NCBI GenBank assembly: GCA_002286715.1 | Contig: NSJX01000006.1 | Coordinates: 806,001-870,000 of the forward strand | Direction: 5' to 3' | DNA: 64,000 nucleotides | DNA from: Dentipellis sp. KUC8613 | Lineage: Eukaryota; Basidiomycota; Agaricomycetes; Russulales; Hericiaceae | In this document: positions 33,341 through 45,020 of the stretch, one piece after another | Layout of the letters: every line of letters begins with the position of its first letter | Position numbering within the stretch: position 1 is the stretch's first letter | Position numbers and translations under genes: made by a program | The notes under the pieces: model-generated | Told to the model about the DNA's origin: nothing | Seen by the model: the letters and a program-made list of their open reading frames with translations, nothing else | Database searches by the model: none

Positions 33341-34898
33341 TCAGCCAAACTGGGCGCCGGGTACGAAGGAAGAGCGATGGCTGTGGCCCAGGGACGGTGT
33401 ACCGACTGTACGAGAAGGAGCCCGAGACTTCGACGCAGGCACAGGTGGAACAAATCGCCTAGAACCGCTCGAGGGCGTCTGAGGAACGTACTGTTGGTTT
33501 GAAGATGAAGTAGACCCTCGAGTGACGAAGCGATTCGAAGATACAGTTGGTTGAAGAAGAGCATGAGCGTTCGAGCCTGAAGCATTATGCGAGCGAGAGG
33601 GAGTCTGCGGTATCTGAGCCGAGTGAGAAGAGTTCGATGCTGTGCGATTCACAGGTGGGAAGATAGGAGCGTTGGAGCTTGGCATAGCCGAAGAACGATG
33701 CCGAGAGCTACCCTGGTTGGCAGGCGTTGGCGGGGGTGGCATGGCCACTGCCGATCGTATTCTTTGTGATGGTACTTGCGGGTGCACAGGTTGTTCTTGA
33801 ACATGATTCTGAGCAGTCTGAGGTGGTATATAGGCAAATTGCCTGGAGAAATTCGTTAGGCCTGCCTGACAATTTTATGGGTATGAGCATACCGGGCGAA
33901 ACGGCTAGATCCTGGCCGATTGTTCTGATCTATGAAAGGAGCACCGGCTGAGGCATTGCTCTCGCGGTCTTCAGACGCTCGATTCGCGAAATTTGGCTGC
34001 TGGTGAGTAGGTGGAAGGGTTAATCTGTTAGGCCCCAAAGGAGTCGCTGCAGAGCTGGAACTGCTATAAGGCCTTGCATCACGATTGGCCCTATACCTAA
34101 TGAAACGTGATTTCAGGATGTTTTGTGCAGAAATTCTTACCTATATGCGTCTGTCATGCGGCGTTTGCCATTTGTGTTCGACAAATTCGACGGGTTTCCA
34201 TGAGCGAGACCCGCATATTGGCGAAGCTCTTCGTTCTCAGCTTTGAGTTCTTCCACGGTTCTCGAATGTATCAACAGTAACGATGAGACAGTGAGATTTG
34301 CAGGATATAAGGATGATATACTTTCGAAGTATCTTGGCTTCGGTAACCTCATTCTTGATACGGTCGACTAGATGACGTTGCTGTAGGCATTTTCCTTTGT
34401 AATAACGGACCAAAGAGGCCAACATGGCTTGCTGGAACTACGGCATCCTGCAGTCGACGAAGAACGTCAAAAGCGAACGACGAACCTTCATGGCATGGGC
34501 GATAGAGTCCATTTTATAAGAGATGGGTTGAAACCAATCCATCATAGGTTGTTCCATCTAGGGGGAACGATGCTGGTGTGAATGAAAAGGCCGTATACGC
34601 GAGGAAGTTCGTCAGACCTCCCGCTGCAGGGGCACCATTTGGACGCGTTGCTGCCCGCAAGAAACGCATCCCTGGTCTGCACCTAAGCAAGAGGCGAGGC
34701 ATTGGATGAATGTCTCTTTCAGAGACAGTGAATGGACTAACTCAAGTGGTTGTTGCAGATGATATGCCCGCACTCGGTAAGCCAGAAGGGTACGGGTGGA
34801 GGTGCCGAGGGCTCTGGAGAATACGGAAGATGGCATTTGCTGCAGTTAACAAATTCCCAAATATCGACGTCTTCTTCTTCCGCCTGTGAATGAGACAT
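33341..34898 (-). CDS. Meiotic crossover RING protein, Zip3/RNF212/ZHP type
   Basis: Exons in coding order: 34898-34742, 34682-34618, 34557-34486, 34437-34322, 34260-34141, 34096-33893, 33842-33341; 411 residues. The N-terminal RING has Cys19, Cys22, Cys43, His45, Cys48, His51 and Cys58, Cys61 (WEFVNCSKCHL, LTECGHIICNNHL, GCVSCG), spaced as in RNF212 and Zip3. A spacer with WFQPISYKM and a coiled coil at about 100-175 follow (MLASLVRYYKGKCLQQRHLV, VEELKAENEELRQ). The C-terminal 230 residues are Ser/Pro/Asn-rich and disordered. This order (RING, coiled coil, Ser-rich tail) is that of SUMO/ubiquitin E3 ligases that mark crossover sites on meiotic chromosomes. The assignment rests on architecture and cysteine spacing. 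Confidence 0.82.
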
Positions 34899-35276
34899 AC
34901 GAACTAGATGTAAGTAGAAGAGGATGAACGCGACCTGAGACTCTCGAGTCGGAGATTTACGCGTCCTGTAACGCTGTCACGCCGTGCGAGGAGCGTGACA
35001 AACGCGACGAGAGTGACGACGCCACGCGCGACCTAGACACCGTCCGACCACTTCAAGTTGGCCGCGGCCGTGCAGATTTCTAGTATCCTACCTTCACACC
35101 CAGTTATCCTTCGACCTCCAACCCACAGCGAGAAACGCGTCTTCCTCTTGCCCAGGTATTGATTACGGCCATTTTTTTGTCCTAAACAGCGTGTAGAAAG
35201 GCAACATTCTTCCCAGCACTTGTGCGGTGAACTGAGTCCTCGCCACGGAGACCATCCTTGAGGCTGTCTGTCCACT
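34899..35276. other. Divergent promoter between the RING gene and JmjC gene
   Basis: 378 bp between two divergent ATGs. A GTATTG donor after CCCAG near 35,155 may open a 5'-UTR intron of the JmjC gene. No TATA box seen. Confidence 0.5.
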
Positions 35277-38200
35277 ATGATCCCAATCACTACCCTTGGG
35301 TGGACCTGCGACGGACTCCTGTCGCGTAGCCCGCGCTTCCGCGCAGTCCCCCGAATCTCCATCCTTGACCCATCCTTGTCTGCCACGATCGATGCTCACA
35401 CCAGCTCTGGGACGCCACTCATCATCGAAGACCTGCATCGGCACCCCCGCTGGCCCAAGGAGATGTTTGGGGTAGATTGGTTTGCTACTCATGGTCCTCA
35501 GGGTAACTACGGATCTTTGAATGCCTGGGCCCTTCTTGACTACTCGTCCACCTAGAGGTAAACGTCCGCGATGTATGCAAGCGCAAAGATTCCAAGATGC
35601 CAATTGCGGACTTCATTTCGAAGTCCCGCGCCGCATCAATATATGCTACTGCCGAAGGTATGGGTGTTCTAACTTTCATGTACGGTTCTTTAACTGCGGC
35701 AAATCAGAACCCAATAGGTACTACGCTAAAGACGCAGAGTGCCCAAAAGCATGGGCGGATTGGCTTTATGATGCCCGTCTCATACCTGAAACGTTTGTTC
35801 CACATGGGTCTGATGACCTCTCAAAATATTTACCCAAAAATGTAAGCTACTCGATTTCTGGAGATGAATGATAAATCACTCACGACATTGTAGCAATCTG
35901 TCGAAACTTTAATGTGCTACCTCGGCATTGGCGACACGTTCACGCCATGCCACAAAGATCTCTGTGCATCGTCTGGACACAACCTCATGTGCTACACCGA
36001 GAACAATGGATCCTCATTCTGGTTCATGACTCAAAGCTCTCAAGCTTCTACTGTGGCAAACTACTTCCATGAGCTGGGTGAGGAGCTAGATTGGGAGACA
36101 CATACAATTTCTGTCGATGAACTTGTGAAAGCACCCTTTGACACTTACATCGGGGAACAAAAATTAGGCGACTTCATGCTTGTTCCCCCACGCAGTTGCC
36201 ACCAGGTCGTCAATCAGGGTGGTCTTACCGTGAAGACTTCGTGGTCAAGAATGACTCTCAAAGGCCTCGCAACAGCCTTACATGACGAGCTGCCGATCTA
36301 TCGACGGTAATTGTATCTATATGCATTTTATACTCTAAACCCTAATTCGTGATACCTTGTAGTGTTTGCCGACCGGAAGTATACCGCATCAAGTCAACTA
36401 TACATCACGCAATGTTGCATCAGACAACGATGCTTGAACAACACTCGATGAGTCTTCAAGCCCCGGGTTCCGACGACATCGATCACAAGAGGCTAGTTCT
36501 GATGACACCTCGTGTACCACTTATCAGCCTAACTTCTTGCTCTTGTAGTCACAACGAGCTTCAAACATTTGGGAGAGACCTTTCCCGAAAGCTCACTTCC
36601 CTCCTTGAGCTGTTCCAGGAGATAGTAACCGATGAGTACTGCCCTGGCCAGGAGACCGTACCTAAAGTTGTCGCCGACTTCTCGCACACAGCCTACGCGG
36701 ACACAGGATACAGCACCTTCACATGCGACTTCTGCGGTGCGGATATCTTCCTCAGCTTCTTCGAGTGTCAATCCTGTGTACCGGACCCAGAATCCGAGTC
36801 TGGATCTGACACGCGGCAGACCCTTGGTGATGGCTTGCTCATTTGTCCCGGATGTTTTGTGGAGGGCCGTACCTGCCTTTGTGGAGAAATGACCCCCGTG
36901 CAGATCTGGTCATACGATCACCTTATCGCTGATTACAATCGAGCGTTTCAAGCGTTATCCAAGGTGCGGGCCGTGGGACGGACGGCGTTTTCTGAGCTGA
37001 GGACAGGGTGAGGCCGTGTCCTAGTTTTTGGTTGTTTGCGCCGGGTTGACCAAACGTGGTGTTGGTGTAGGCACATATCGTTATCGGAGGATCGTGTCGG
37101 AGTCTTCGACGCCGCATGCCTACTGTATGGTCTACGTAGGACGGGTAGCCGCATCCAGAAGGTGAGAATCCGTTACCTGACACGTTTGCCGCGTGCGCTG
37201 ATGAGAACTGCTTCTTAGGATGTCGCACCTTGTAATTTCAAGAGGCCCTTGCACACAGTTCCTTCTTTGGAATGCTTCATCTGCAAGAAATGTCACCGGT
37301 CTCGATGTCTGAAGTGCCTATTGACAGATGGCATCCACTGCTCTGAGGTCTTTTACCATCACGGGAAAGACAAGGAGCACAGCGAATGGCACGAATACCA
37401 CCTGTCTACAAGGCGGTTGTACACCGACGCACGACGACAGGCCACAAGCGCCGAGGGATCAGGTGATACCATGTCGAAGCTGTCGGGGTACAGGTTGACA
37501 TTAGCCGCCTCCACGTTCCCGAGATGCCTGCCCCTACATGAAGCCTATATAAGGCTTGGCTGGTACGACCAACGTCCCTCTGTGCGCATCGCCCTCCCTC
37601 CTCCCCCGTCCATCGCTGACCCCTCCAATCTTCAGCGACACGCCAGCGCCCCTAGCCCCATGGACATGTCTACTGCTTTGGATAAGACCATGGAAGAACA
37701 CATACATGGATGGACCGATGGCCAGTCTGTCGACGGGCTCAGGGATGCCAGTCCTATCAGTGATATCGCCGCTCCCTCCACAAAACCAACTCCTGCCCCG
37801 CCTCCGAGGAAGGGTACGTACCTCATCCTCTGAGCCAGACGACTTAATGACCGGATTCCAGGGCCGCCGGGGCTACGCCACAGTGTCGTTCAAGCCAAGG
37901 AATCTCCGCCGATCTTGAGCGATCCGCCACCTAGGGTAAAGAGGAAGAGCTCCTCGTTCGAAGGCGTTGTAGTCTCGAAGGGCGAGAAGAAACGCAGGGT
38001 GTGTCCACTACTACTGATGCCCACTATGCCGCTCATCGTCATGCGCGATAGGTCGGTCCAGCGTCGAGGACTGCGACTTCAGCGTCGGCTTCGGCTTCGA
38101 CTTCGGCCGCCGCAACAGCAAAGGTCCCTGAGGACAACTCCCGAACTAATGGCACTGTGGAACATGCGCGTCCGGCTGCAGAGGACACCATCGACTCGCA

Positions 38201-39637
38201 GAAGGTGTTGGAATCGCACTCTAAGATCCTCGAGAACATCATGGAACAGAACAAGCAGATCATGAACCTCTTCTCAGAGCGGACTAGGGACCTCAAGGAT
38301 GTGGTCAAGAGGCAGGGGCAGAGCACTAATGCTTTCTTGGAGCGCAAACTCGAGGAGGTCAAGAGTGCGCTCTCGAAACAGACGGAGGAGAACAAGGCAA
38401 TCAGGAAAGAGTTGTCGGACGTCAAGAGCAAATTGGAGCAGCTCAATGGCGACACCGTCGAGTCTCTGGGAAGGATCAAGGAATTGTTGACAGAGCCCAG
38501 GGAGGAGGACCCTGAGGACACCCCTCCGCCTCCCGCGAACGTGCCACAGCCTCAGCCCCAGCCTCAAGTACAGAGGAAGCAGGCGGCTGTACAGCGTGCT
38601 CAAGAGCCTGCCGTCGAAACTGCATGGGTGCCGCGTGAAGGGTACCCTCCGGAACATGCTGCTCCGCACCAACCCCGACGACAGGAGACCTATTCTAAAC
38701 ACGAGCAACACGACTACCCACCCGAGCAGTACGATGACCACGCATATCAGCGCGGCTCGTGGCAGGGAGGCTACCATCAGGCAAGTCTTCGATCTTCCGT
38801 CCTTCATTCCGGCAGTTGGCTGATAACAGACCTTGATCACTGTGATAGGCCTACACCCGAGCGCCATACCGGGGTCGAGCCCACTACAAGCCCCGCGGCA
38901 ATCGGGGATACCGGTACTACAACGACTACCGACAACAAAGGCCGAACCAATACTACCAGCCCCACCCGCAGCCACATCCGTACTATGGGCACGACTCCTA
39001 CGAGCCGGACCCATACTACGACGGGGAGTACGCAGCTCCAAACCCGAGTAAGCACACATTGTATTTCGCACGTCAAACTAGGTTTGTCCCTGATCACCGC
39101 GAGGCAGACCCGCGGCCGCCTCCCCAGAGCTACCCAGCGCACGTGTCCGCTCCGCACACCTACCCGCCCACGCCCGCGAGCAACCCCCCGGCCCAGGCGA
39201 GCGGCTCGAAGCCCCAGAGCGCGCCGCCCCCCGTGCAGGCGCGCAGCCAGCACTCGCATGCGCACGCGCACCAGCACCAGCATGCGCATGCGCATGCCGA
39301 GCAACACCCGCGGAGCCAGCACGTCGAGCACCACGCCCGCGCGCCGTCGCGCAAGTCCAGCCAGCTCACGGTGCGCGCTGACCGCGAGGAGCCGCGCCGG
39401 CACAGGGAGAGGGAGGACCCTATCCCGCAGCAGTCCAGCCCGTCGCCGCGTACCCCGTCGTCGACGGGGTACTACGCAAGCTACAGAACAGGCAGTGGTG
39501 CGTCCCGACTGCTGCATCCGAGCGCTGGAGAAGATGGCTGACTGCTGCCCGCTGACACGTGTGTGGTCCGTGCAGGTTCCGACGCCACGTATAGCGACCA
39601 AGAGCTCGCGGGCGGGGGCAAGTCTAGTCGCGAATAG
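35277..39637 (+). CDS. Large JmjC-domain protein with Cys-rich modules, coiled coil and His-rich tail
   Basis: Exons 35277-35502, 35556-35657, 35708-35841, 35894-36306, 36363-37007, 37071-37161, 37219-37813, 37862-37998, 38052-38780, 38849-39047, 39108-39497, 39576-39637; 1,240 residues. The JmjC domain (about 90-290) has the Fe(II) ligands His174 and Asp176 in FTPCHKDLCASSG and His257 in VPPRSCHQVVNQGG. Two Cys-rich modules follow: CDFCGADIFLSFFECQSC with ICPGCFVEGRTCLCG (413-470), and ECFICKKCHRSRCLKCLLTD (about 555-600). Then come a Pro-rich linker, a coiled coil (about 830-905), a Tyr/Arg/Gly-rich region and a His/Ala run. Presumed nuclear 2OG oxygenase, probably a histone demethylase. 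Intron 9 has a GC donor. The continuous frame over 12 exons argues for one gene, but a two-gene split cannot be excluded without RNA data. Confidence 0.82.
39251..39307 (+). repeat. His/Ala/Gln low-complexity coding run
   Basis: A CAY-rich stretch near the end of the JmjC protein encodes alternating His-Ala and His-Gln, ten His in 19 residues. Such runs can bind metal or drive nuclear-speckle targeting; the role here is unknown. Confidence 0.85.
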
Positions 39638-40381
39638 GTAGTCCGGGGGTTGTTCGTCCAGTAGGGGTGGTCTAAATGCGTCTCTAGTGTGGCGAAGACT
39701 CTTCGAGACCGGGACGATTGCATATATCCTTTATGAGTTAGTTACTCTTCATTCATACCCTCTGAATCCGCTGTGCATTTCTGCTTTCTGGTGTCCCATG
39801 CTATGTCTCCTGGATATCGTGCCTCCACTCTGCGTATCGTTGCTCGTTGCTCGTTCTGCTTTCTACTTCACTGCTCATCTATCCTGCATTTCTACTTTCG
39901 CCTTGCCACGCGTCCGCGCGTCCACACTGTAACCTCGCTGAACGATATGTATATGAATCCTGCATTTCATTAGGCAATGCCGATCGCAAGCGAATCCTGT
40001 ATAGCATTGGCCGAGTGCGTAACGAGAGTGTGCATACCTAGATACCGGGTGACCAATTACGGAAAAACCAACGACGACGACGAAGGGTATATGTGAGTTA
40101 AAAAAAGGAAAAGCGGGGACGGAAGATGTGAAGATGTGAGATCGGAGGCGGAAATTGCGAGATACTTTAAACCGAGATGAAGGTGGAAATCCGGAAGATA
40201 AGGGCATGGCGGACGCTCGGAGAGCCGAGGCCGGGGCGGGGAGCAGACGTGGGCGATGGAGGGGATATGGGGGTGGCAGATGACGAGAGCGGCGTGGTCA
40301 TGGACGTGAGCGGGAGCGGGGGATCTCAGAACGAAATGAGGTGGGACGGAAAAGCATGCAGGCGTACGCGCGTGCGGTATA
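39638..40381. other. Convergent 3' region, no gene seen
   Basis: 744 bp between the stops of the JmjC gene and casein kinase I. Short ORFs only; T-rich stretches could be 3'-end signals. Confidence 0.55.
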
Positions 40382-42380
40382 TTATCCACAACGGCAAGTG
40401 AGGATGTTCCATAGCGAATTCTTCGGCCGCGCAATCTCCCCATCCTGCCCTATGTCCCCGCCGTTCGCCACGCCGATGTCCGCACCGCGCGCACGTACCG
40501 CGCTGACTGCGGGTGGTGCCGCGCCGACGCTCGACACCATGGGCGACGCCCGGCCGTACTGCTGCTGGCCGTCGCCGTACGCGCCACCCGCGTGCTCGTG
40601 GTTGTTGAAGTCGTACCCACCCGTCGCGTACGGGTGCGCCATGTTCTGGCTGGTGCGCTGGGTGGACGAGATCGGCACACCGACGTGCGCGGCGGCGGAG
40701 AGAGGCGTGATCTGCCCGGGCGTTTGGCCGCCACCGGGGGTGAGCGCTGCAGGGACCTTTTGCATCTTTGAGCCACGGCGCACGAGGGCAGGAGAAGGGG
40801 ATGGTAGACCACCCACTTGAGACGCCCGACGTCGGTCGGATTCCCGGTGCTGCAGATCTCTTCGACGATCCGGCTGCGGTGACGGTGCAGGGTTGTTCTG
40901 CACTTGCGACAGAATCTGGTTCTTGCCCTGCTGCAGTAGACATGAGTTTCATGCGTTGTATGGAAGGAGCTAGCGTCACTTACCACCGACGCTTCCCATC
41001 CTTTCCCACCTGAAAATATGCGTCACTACAAGCACCGATGACAATGGGAACCATGCGCACCATTGAGCAGATTCCAGTCATAAACGCCATCGTCAATGTC
41101 GTTATTATTCTTCAAGACTTTGGTGAACAGCTCGCGCAAGAAGTCGTAGTCGGGCGTCTCTTCGAATCCGAGTTTCCGGACATAGTTGAGGTATATACCG
41201 AACTCCTCTGCTCGGGCGTCAGTGTGGGTTCAGCGCTGGCGGTGGATCCGACGTACCGGGGAAACCTTCGCAGAGCTCCTTGATAGGTGTCGTCTGCTTT
41301 TTCTCCCCGATCTTCTCGTACTTCTGCTTGTTCGTCGCAGCCTTGAGCCCCTGCCACGGCAAGCTGCCGCGAAGGAAGTACATGAAGACATGACCCAGGG
41401 ACTCCAGGTCATCTCGTCTTGACTGTTCTGGATTTCCACGAAGAAGGTCGGCCTCGTGTGTGAGAGGGTCGAGGGTGAGACGCACCTCTGCCAAGATGAG
41501 TGTTGATACTCATGTAGCGAGCCGTTCCGCTCAAGCTCTTTCGTTCTCGGTAAGGAATGTGCTGCTTGGTCTTGGGATCCCGGTATTGTTTGGCCATACC
41601 GAAATCCACAACGTGGATGACTGCAGACGTTCCGGAAAATGAGCACCAGGCGTCGTCTAGACAGCGCTCGACTGACCATTGGCATTCTTGGTCCCTGGGC
41701 GACCGATGAGGAAGTTGTCCGGCTTGATGTCACGGTAGATGAGGTTCTTCTCGTGAATCGTTTGCACACGGGACAGCTAGCACGTTGTGGCAGTGGATCA
41801 GAAAGGGATGGTCCGAGCCCCAGAAAGGCGAGTCTCACCATTTGCCGAGCAGCCATACAGACAGTCTTGATTGAGAACTTGCGCCCACACATGTCAAAGA
41901 GGTCCTCTAGACTGGGTCCTAGAAGATCGATGACGAGGATGTTGTGCAGGCCCTCCTGGCCGAAGTGGTATATTTGCGGAATACCAGCTAGCGACGGGGT
42001 GGCATGTCAACGACGCAACAAGATAGTTGGAAAGGCAGTACGCACGACATCCTGCCAATATGCGATACGAGCGACACTCGTCACGCAGCTGAGGTGCCTC
42101 GGCTTTCCGTGGTTCCTGCAAGGGAGTCGGAGGTGGTCAGAGCAGGCGACGCGTTGCGAGGGTAAAGGTGCGTACAAACTTGATAGCAACACTGGACGAG
42201 TTGAGCAAGTTGGTTCCTGCAAGGACGGATGAGGACGGTGTGTTGAGCGCGCAGGAGGCGGCACGCTGGCTGCGCACCTTCAAAAATGACACCGAAGGAA
42301 CCCTCGCCAATCTTCTTGCCGACGCGGTAGTGAACGCCGACGATGTTGGCGGTAGAGCTGTTGTGGGTGTGCTGCGACAT
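40382..42380 (-). CDS. Casein kinase I, membrane-type (Yck/CK1-gamma-like)
   Basis: Ten exons in coding order: 42380-42278, 42216-42176, 42115-42049, 41987-41839, 41776-41677, 41620-41486, 41427-41257, 41207-41061, 41009-40984, 40930-40382; 495 residues. Kinase domain about 18-300: glycine loop KKIGEGSFG, Lys in SVAIKFEPRK, catalytic loop [17 protein letters not shown] in [13 protein letters not shown], and the CK1 motif [16 protein letters not shown]. The 185-residue tail is Pro/Ser/Gln-rich and ends [13 protein letters not shown] Cys pair at the extreme C-terminus is how Yck1/2 and CK1-gamma are palmitoylated to the plasma membrane; here the pair is C-R-C-G instead of C-C. Role: membrane-associated Ser/Thr kinase in nutrient sensing, endocytosis and morphogenesis. 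Confidence 0.95.
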
Positions 42381-42627
42381 GGAGGAGAGAAGAGAGGAGG
42401 GGAAAGGAGGGTGGAATTACGGGCTCGAGGGCCCCCGCGAAGTAGAGTTGACCGTCGGACGCGCTCACCTCAACTCGCTCCCGCCTTGTCTTTCCTCGCC
42501 GCTCCTTTCCAAATCCAGCAACACCCGGCCCGCTAACCGGCTCTCCGCTCCGTCGCCGGCCGTCCTAGCTTTCTGCCTTCAAGTTCAACCATACGTATAT
42601 TAATGCATTCAGTCTAAACAAACTACT

Positions 42628-45020
42628 TCAAGGGTACAATTTGCTGCTGATCCACTGCACCAGCCCTTGCGCAAACTCTCCCGCGTTCTTCGACAGCGCA
42701 ATGACCTCGTCCCCGTGTCCCGACCACGCGACACCCGACGCCAGCAGCACCAGCAGCAGCCCGTACTTCGCCACCTTCGCACGCCGCCTCTGCTGCCGGA
42801 ACTTCTCGTCTCCCACCGCCTTGTACTTCCTCCAGTCCACCTTGCGTGCCAGCCACCACATCAGCGACACCGGGCCCGGGAACAGCACGACGTTCTTCCC
42901 GTCCTTCCCGTCGCCGCGGTAGTACGAGTGGCACTGGTTCCACACCGAAAGCATGATCCGGTTCTGCAGCCAGGCGTCGTACCGCGCCGTAACGTCCTGC
43001 CGGACCTCGAACGACTTTGCTTTGCCCTGGATCACAGGCTTGAGCAGCTCCATCGCGTACTGGATCTGCAGCGCGATCGTCAGCGGCCGTACCAGGCACT
43101 GCGCAGCAGTCGCCGCCTTACCTGGACCTCCTCCATAAATACCACCGAGGCATGCCCTACAGCGCTATTGGGCCCTGTGCTCCACGATCAGCACTCCACC
43201 TTATCAGCGGCTCTGGACGAAAATATAGCATACCGAGAAGAGTGAAGAAGTTCGGGAAGCCAGGCACGTTGCTCCCGAGGTACGCTGCGGCCCCACCTTG
43301 GCTGGCGTAGTACTCCTGCAGCGTCTGGCCATTGCTGCCCCGGATGTTGAGTTTGGTTTGCTTCTACAAACGACAATAGCAGTGGATTGTCAGCCCATCG
43401 TACCGTGCACCATACGTCGGCCATACGCACCACTGAGAAACCCGTGCCGAACACGATCACGTCCACGGGGACGACCGTGCCCGACTTGAGTTTGAGCCCG
43501 TCTTCTACGATCGACTCGATGGCCTCCCATTCCAGGCTCACGTTCGGGCGGTGCAGAGACGCGAGATAGGAGGGGTCGACGACAATCCGCCTGCAGCCCG
43601 GCGCTGCGTAACACCGGCGTAAACAAAGTGTCATAGAGTCTGCATCGTATACAACTCACGGTAGTCGGGCAGAAGCTGCTTGTGGTACTTCGCTGGAGCG
43701 GTTTCCTCCATGTACTGCGTCATCGCCTATAGGGAGCGGTTATGCGTGAATATTATGTTATTATGGGAAAACTGACCTTGCGGGCCGACCTCTGGCCCCA
43801 GGAATCGTGCCTCCTCATGAGTAAGAAGCCCACGTCCGCCTAGAAATGCTAATAGTCAGCAAACTCAGCATCAACACCAAGTGGATTCGCCGCACCCTCG
43901 CCATGATAAAGCTGCGATGGAGCTTCATGACCAGCGGTACATTGCCGAACACCCACTTGACCCAGCCGGGATATTCATACTGGTTCTATGGCAAAGTCAG
44001 CCTCCACTTCTCAAAAGTGCTTTTTATGTTTCAAGACTCACTCGCGGAACATACCACTGCCCGCTCCTGCAGAAGTTGATCACTTCTATCGTAGGGTCCT
44101 GGGATATAGTGGGCACGATCTGCGCTCTTCGCATCTACTTCAGCACCACATCACACCGCTCTAGAGCAGAGACCACGCACCCTGAACACCCATTCCCAAT
44201 AATCGCGACTCTCTTCCCCTGCAACGGCACATCATGCCTCCACCTCGCCGAATGCCACACCGGGCCCTTGAAGTTCTCCGCGCCAGGCAGGTCCGTCGGG
44301 AACACAGGCTCCTGGAACCCGCCGACGGCCTGCACGACCGCATTCGCGTCGACGCGCCAGCGCTTGCCGGGGTGCGCGGTGTCCTCGAGCAGGACGTGGT
44401 ACACCTGCTGCTCCGCGTCCCAGTCCGCGCTGAGCACCTCCGTGTGGAACGCCGTGTGCGCGCCGAGGTTCTGCTCGACGAAGACGCGCTCGATGTACGC
44501 GCGGATCTCGGGCTGCGAGGGCAGGAAGGAGGACCAGTTTGGGTTCAGGGACGCGGAGAGCGAGTACCAGTGCGCGGGGATGTCGACGCCGCAGCCCTAT
44601 TTTCGACGGGTGAATTTAGGAGTATGTGTGGTAGAGAGTGAAGACGTACAGGGTACGTGTTATCCTGTTCCCCATACCCACGTCAGCAAAACGCGCTCCT
44701 TCAAAGAACTCGGATATGAGGGTGAACGTACCCGCCAAACACCTCCGGGGGATGCCGACCGCTCATAGATCTATAACCACATGAGTGGATGGTTATTATA
44801 GCCAGCCCCCGGGACACGCACCGTGAACCGATCGAACTTGAGCTGCTCCTTCAGCGCGATGGCCGTCGCGATCCCAGCGAGCCTAGTCGAGGGCCGTACC
44901 AATTCAATCAGCCCTGTCGCATAGACCAGATGGCGAGATGCAGAAGGCGACGCACCCTGCTCCGATGATGATCACGCGCGGGCCCTCGTCCGCGCCGCGA
45001 GCCAGCTTCGAGTTCGCCAT
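42628..45020 (-). CDS. Flavin-containing monooxygenase, Baeyer-Villiger type, with C-terminal membrane helix
   Basis: Thirteen exons in coding order: 45020-44956, 44882-44822, 44770-44732, 44665-44651, 44596-44181, 44126-44042, 43985-43896, 43839-43777, 43726-43660, 43603-43431, 43363-43234, 43174-43122, 43065-42628; 564 residues. FAD motif IIIGAGLAGIATA (17-29), then [20 protein letters not shown] and a second nucleotide loop [20 protein letters not shown] (about 188-207) for NADPH. The FMO/BVMO late motifs are [10 protein letters not shown] and [13 protein letters not shown] [11 protein letters not shown] 15-nt exon encodes DNTYP. The C-terminus adds [16 protein letters not shown], a probable membrane anchor. 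It likely inserts oxygen into ketones or oxidises N/S atoms; substrate unknown. Several borders inferred from frame. Confidence 0.88.

Noticed and set aside
35658..35707. Alternative 38-nt intron in the JmjC gene using a donor at GTACGG
   Set aside because: Also frame-consistent, but 38 nt is shorter than nearly all introns here; the 50-nt GTATGG...CAG intron was preferred.
36440..36555. Possible extra intron in exon 5 of the JmjC gene (GTTCCG to TTGTAG)
   Set aside because: Removing it breaks the frame, while the sequence is open without it; left as coding but flagged as low-conservation.
38837..39601. 254-codon open frame on the minus strand
   Set aside because: It is antisense to the 3' exons of the JmjC gene, is Arg/Val/Leu-rich from GC-rich codons, and has no motif. 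The sense frame has conserved splice structure.
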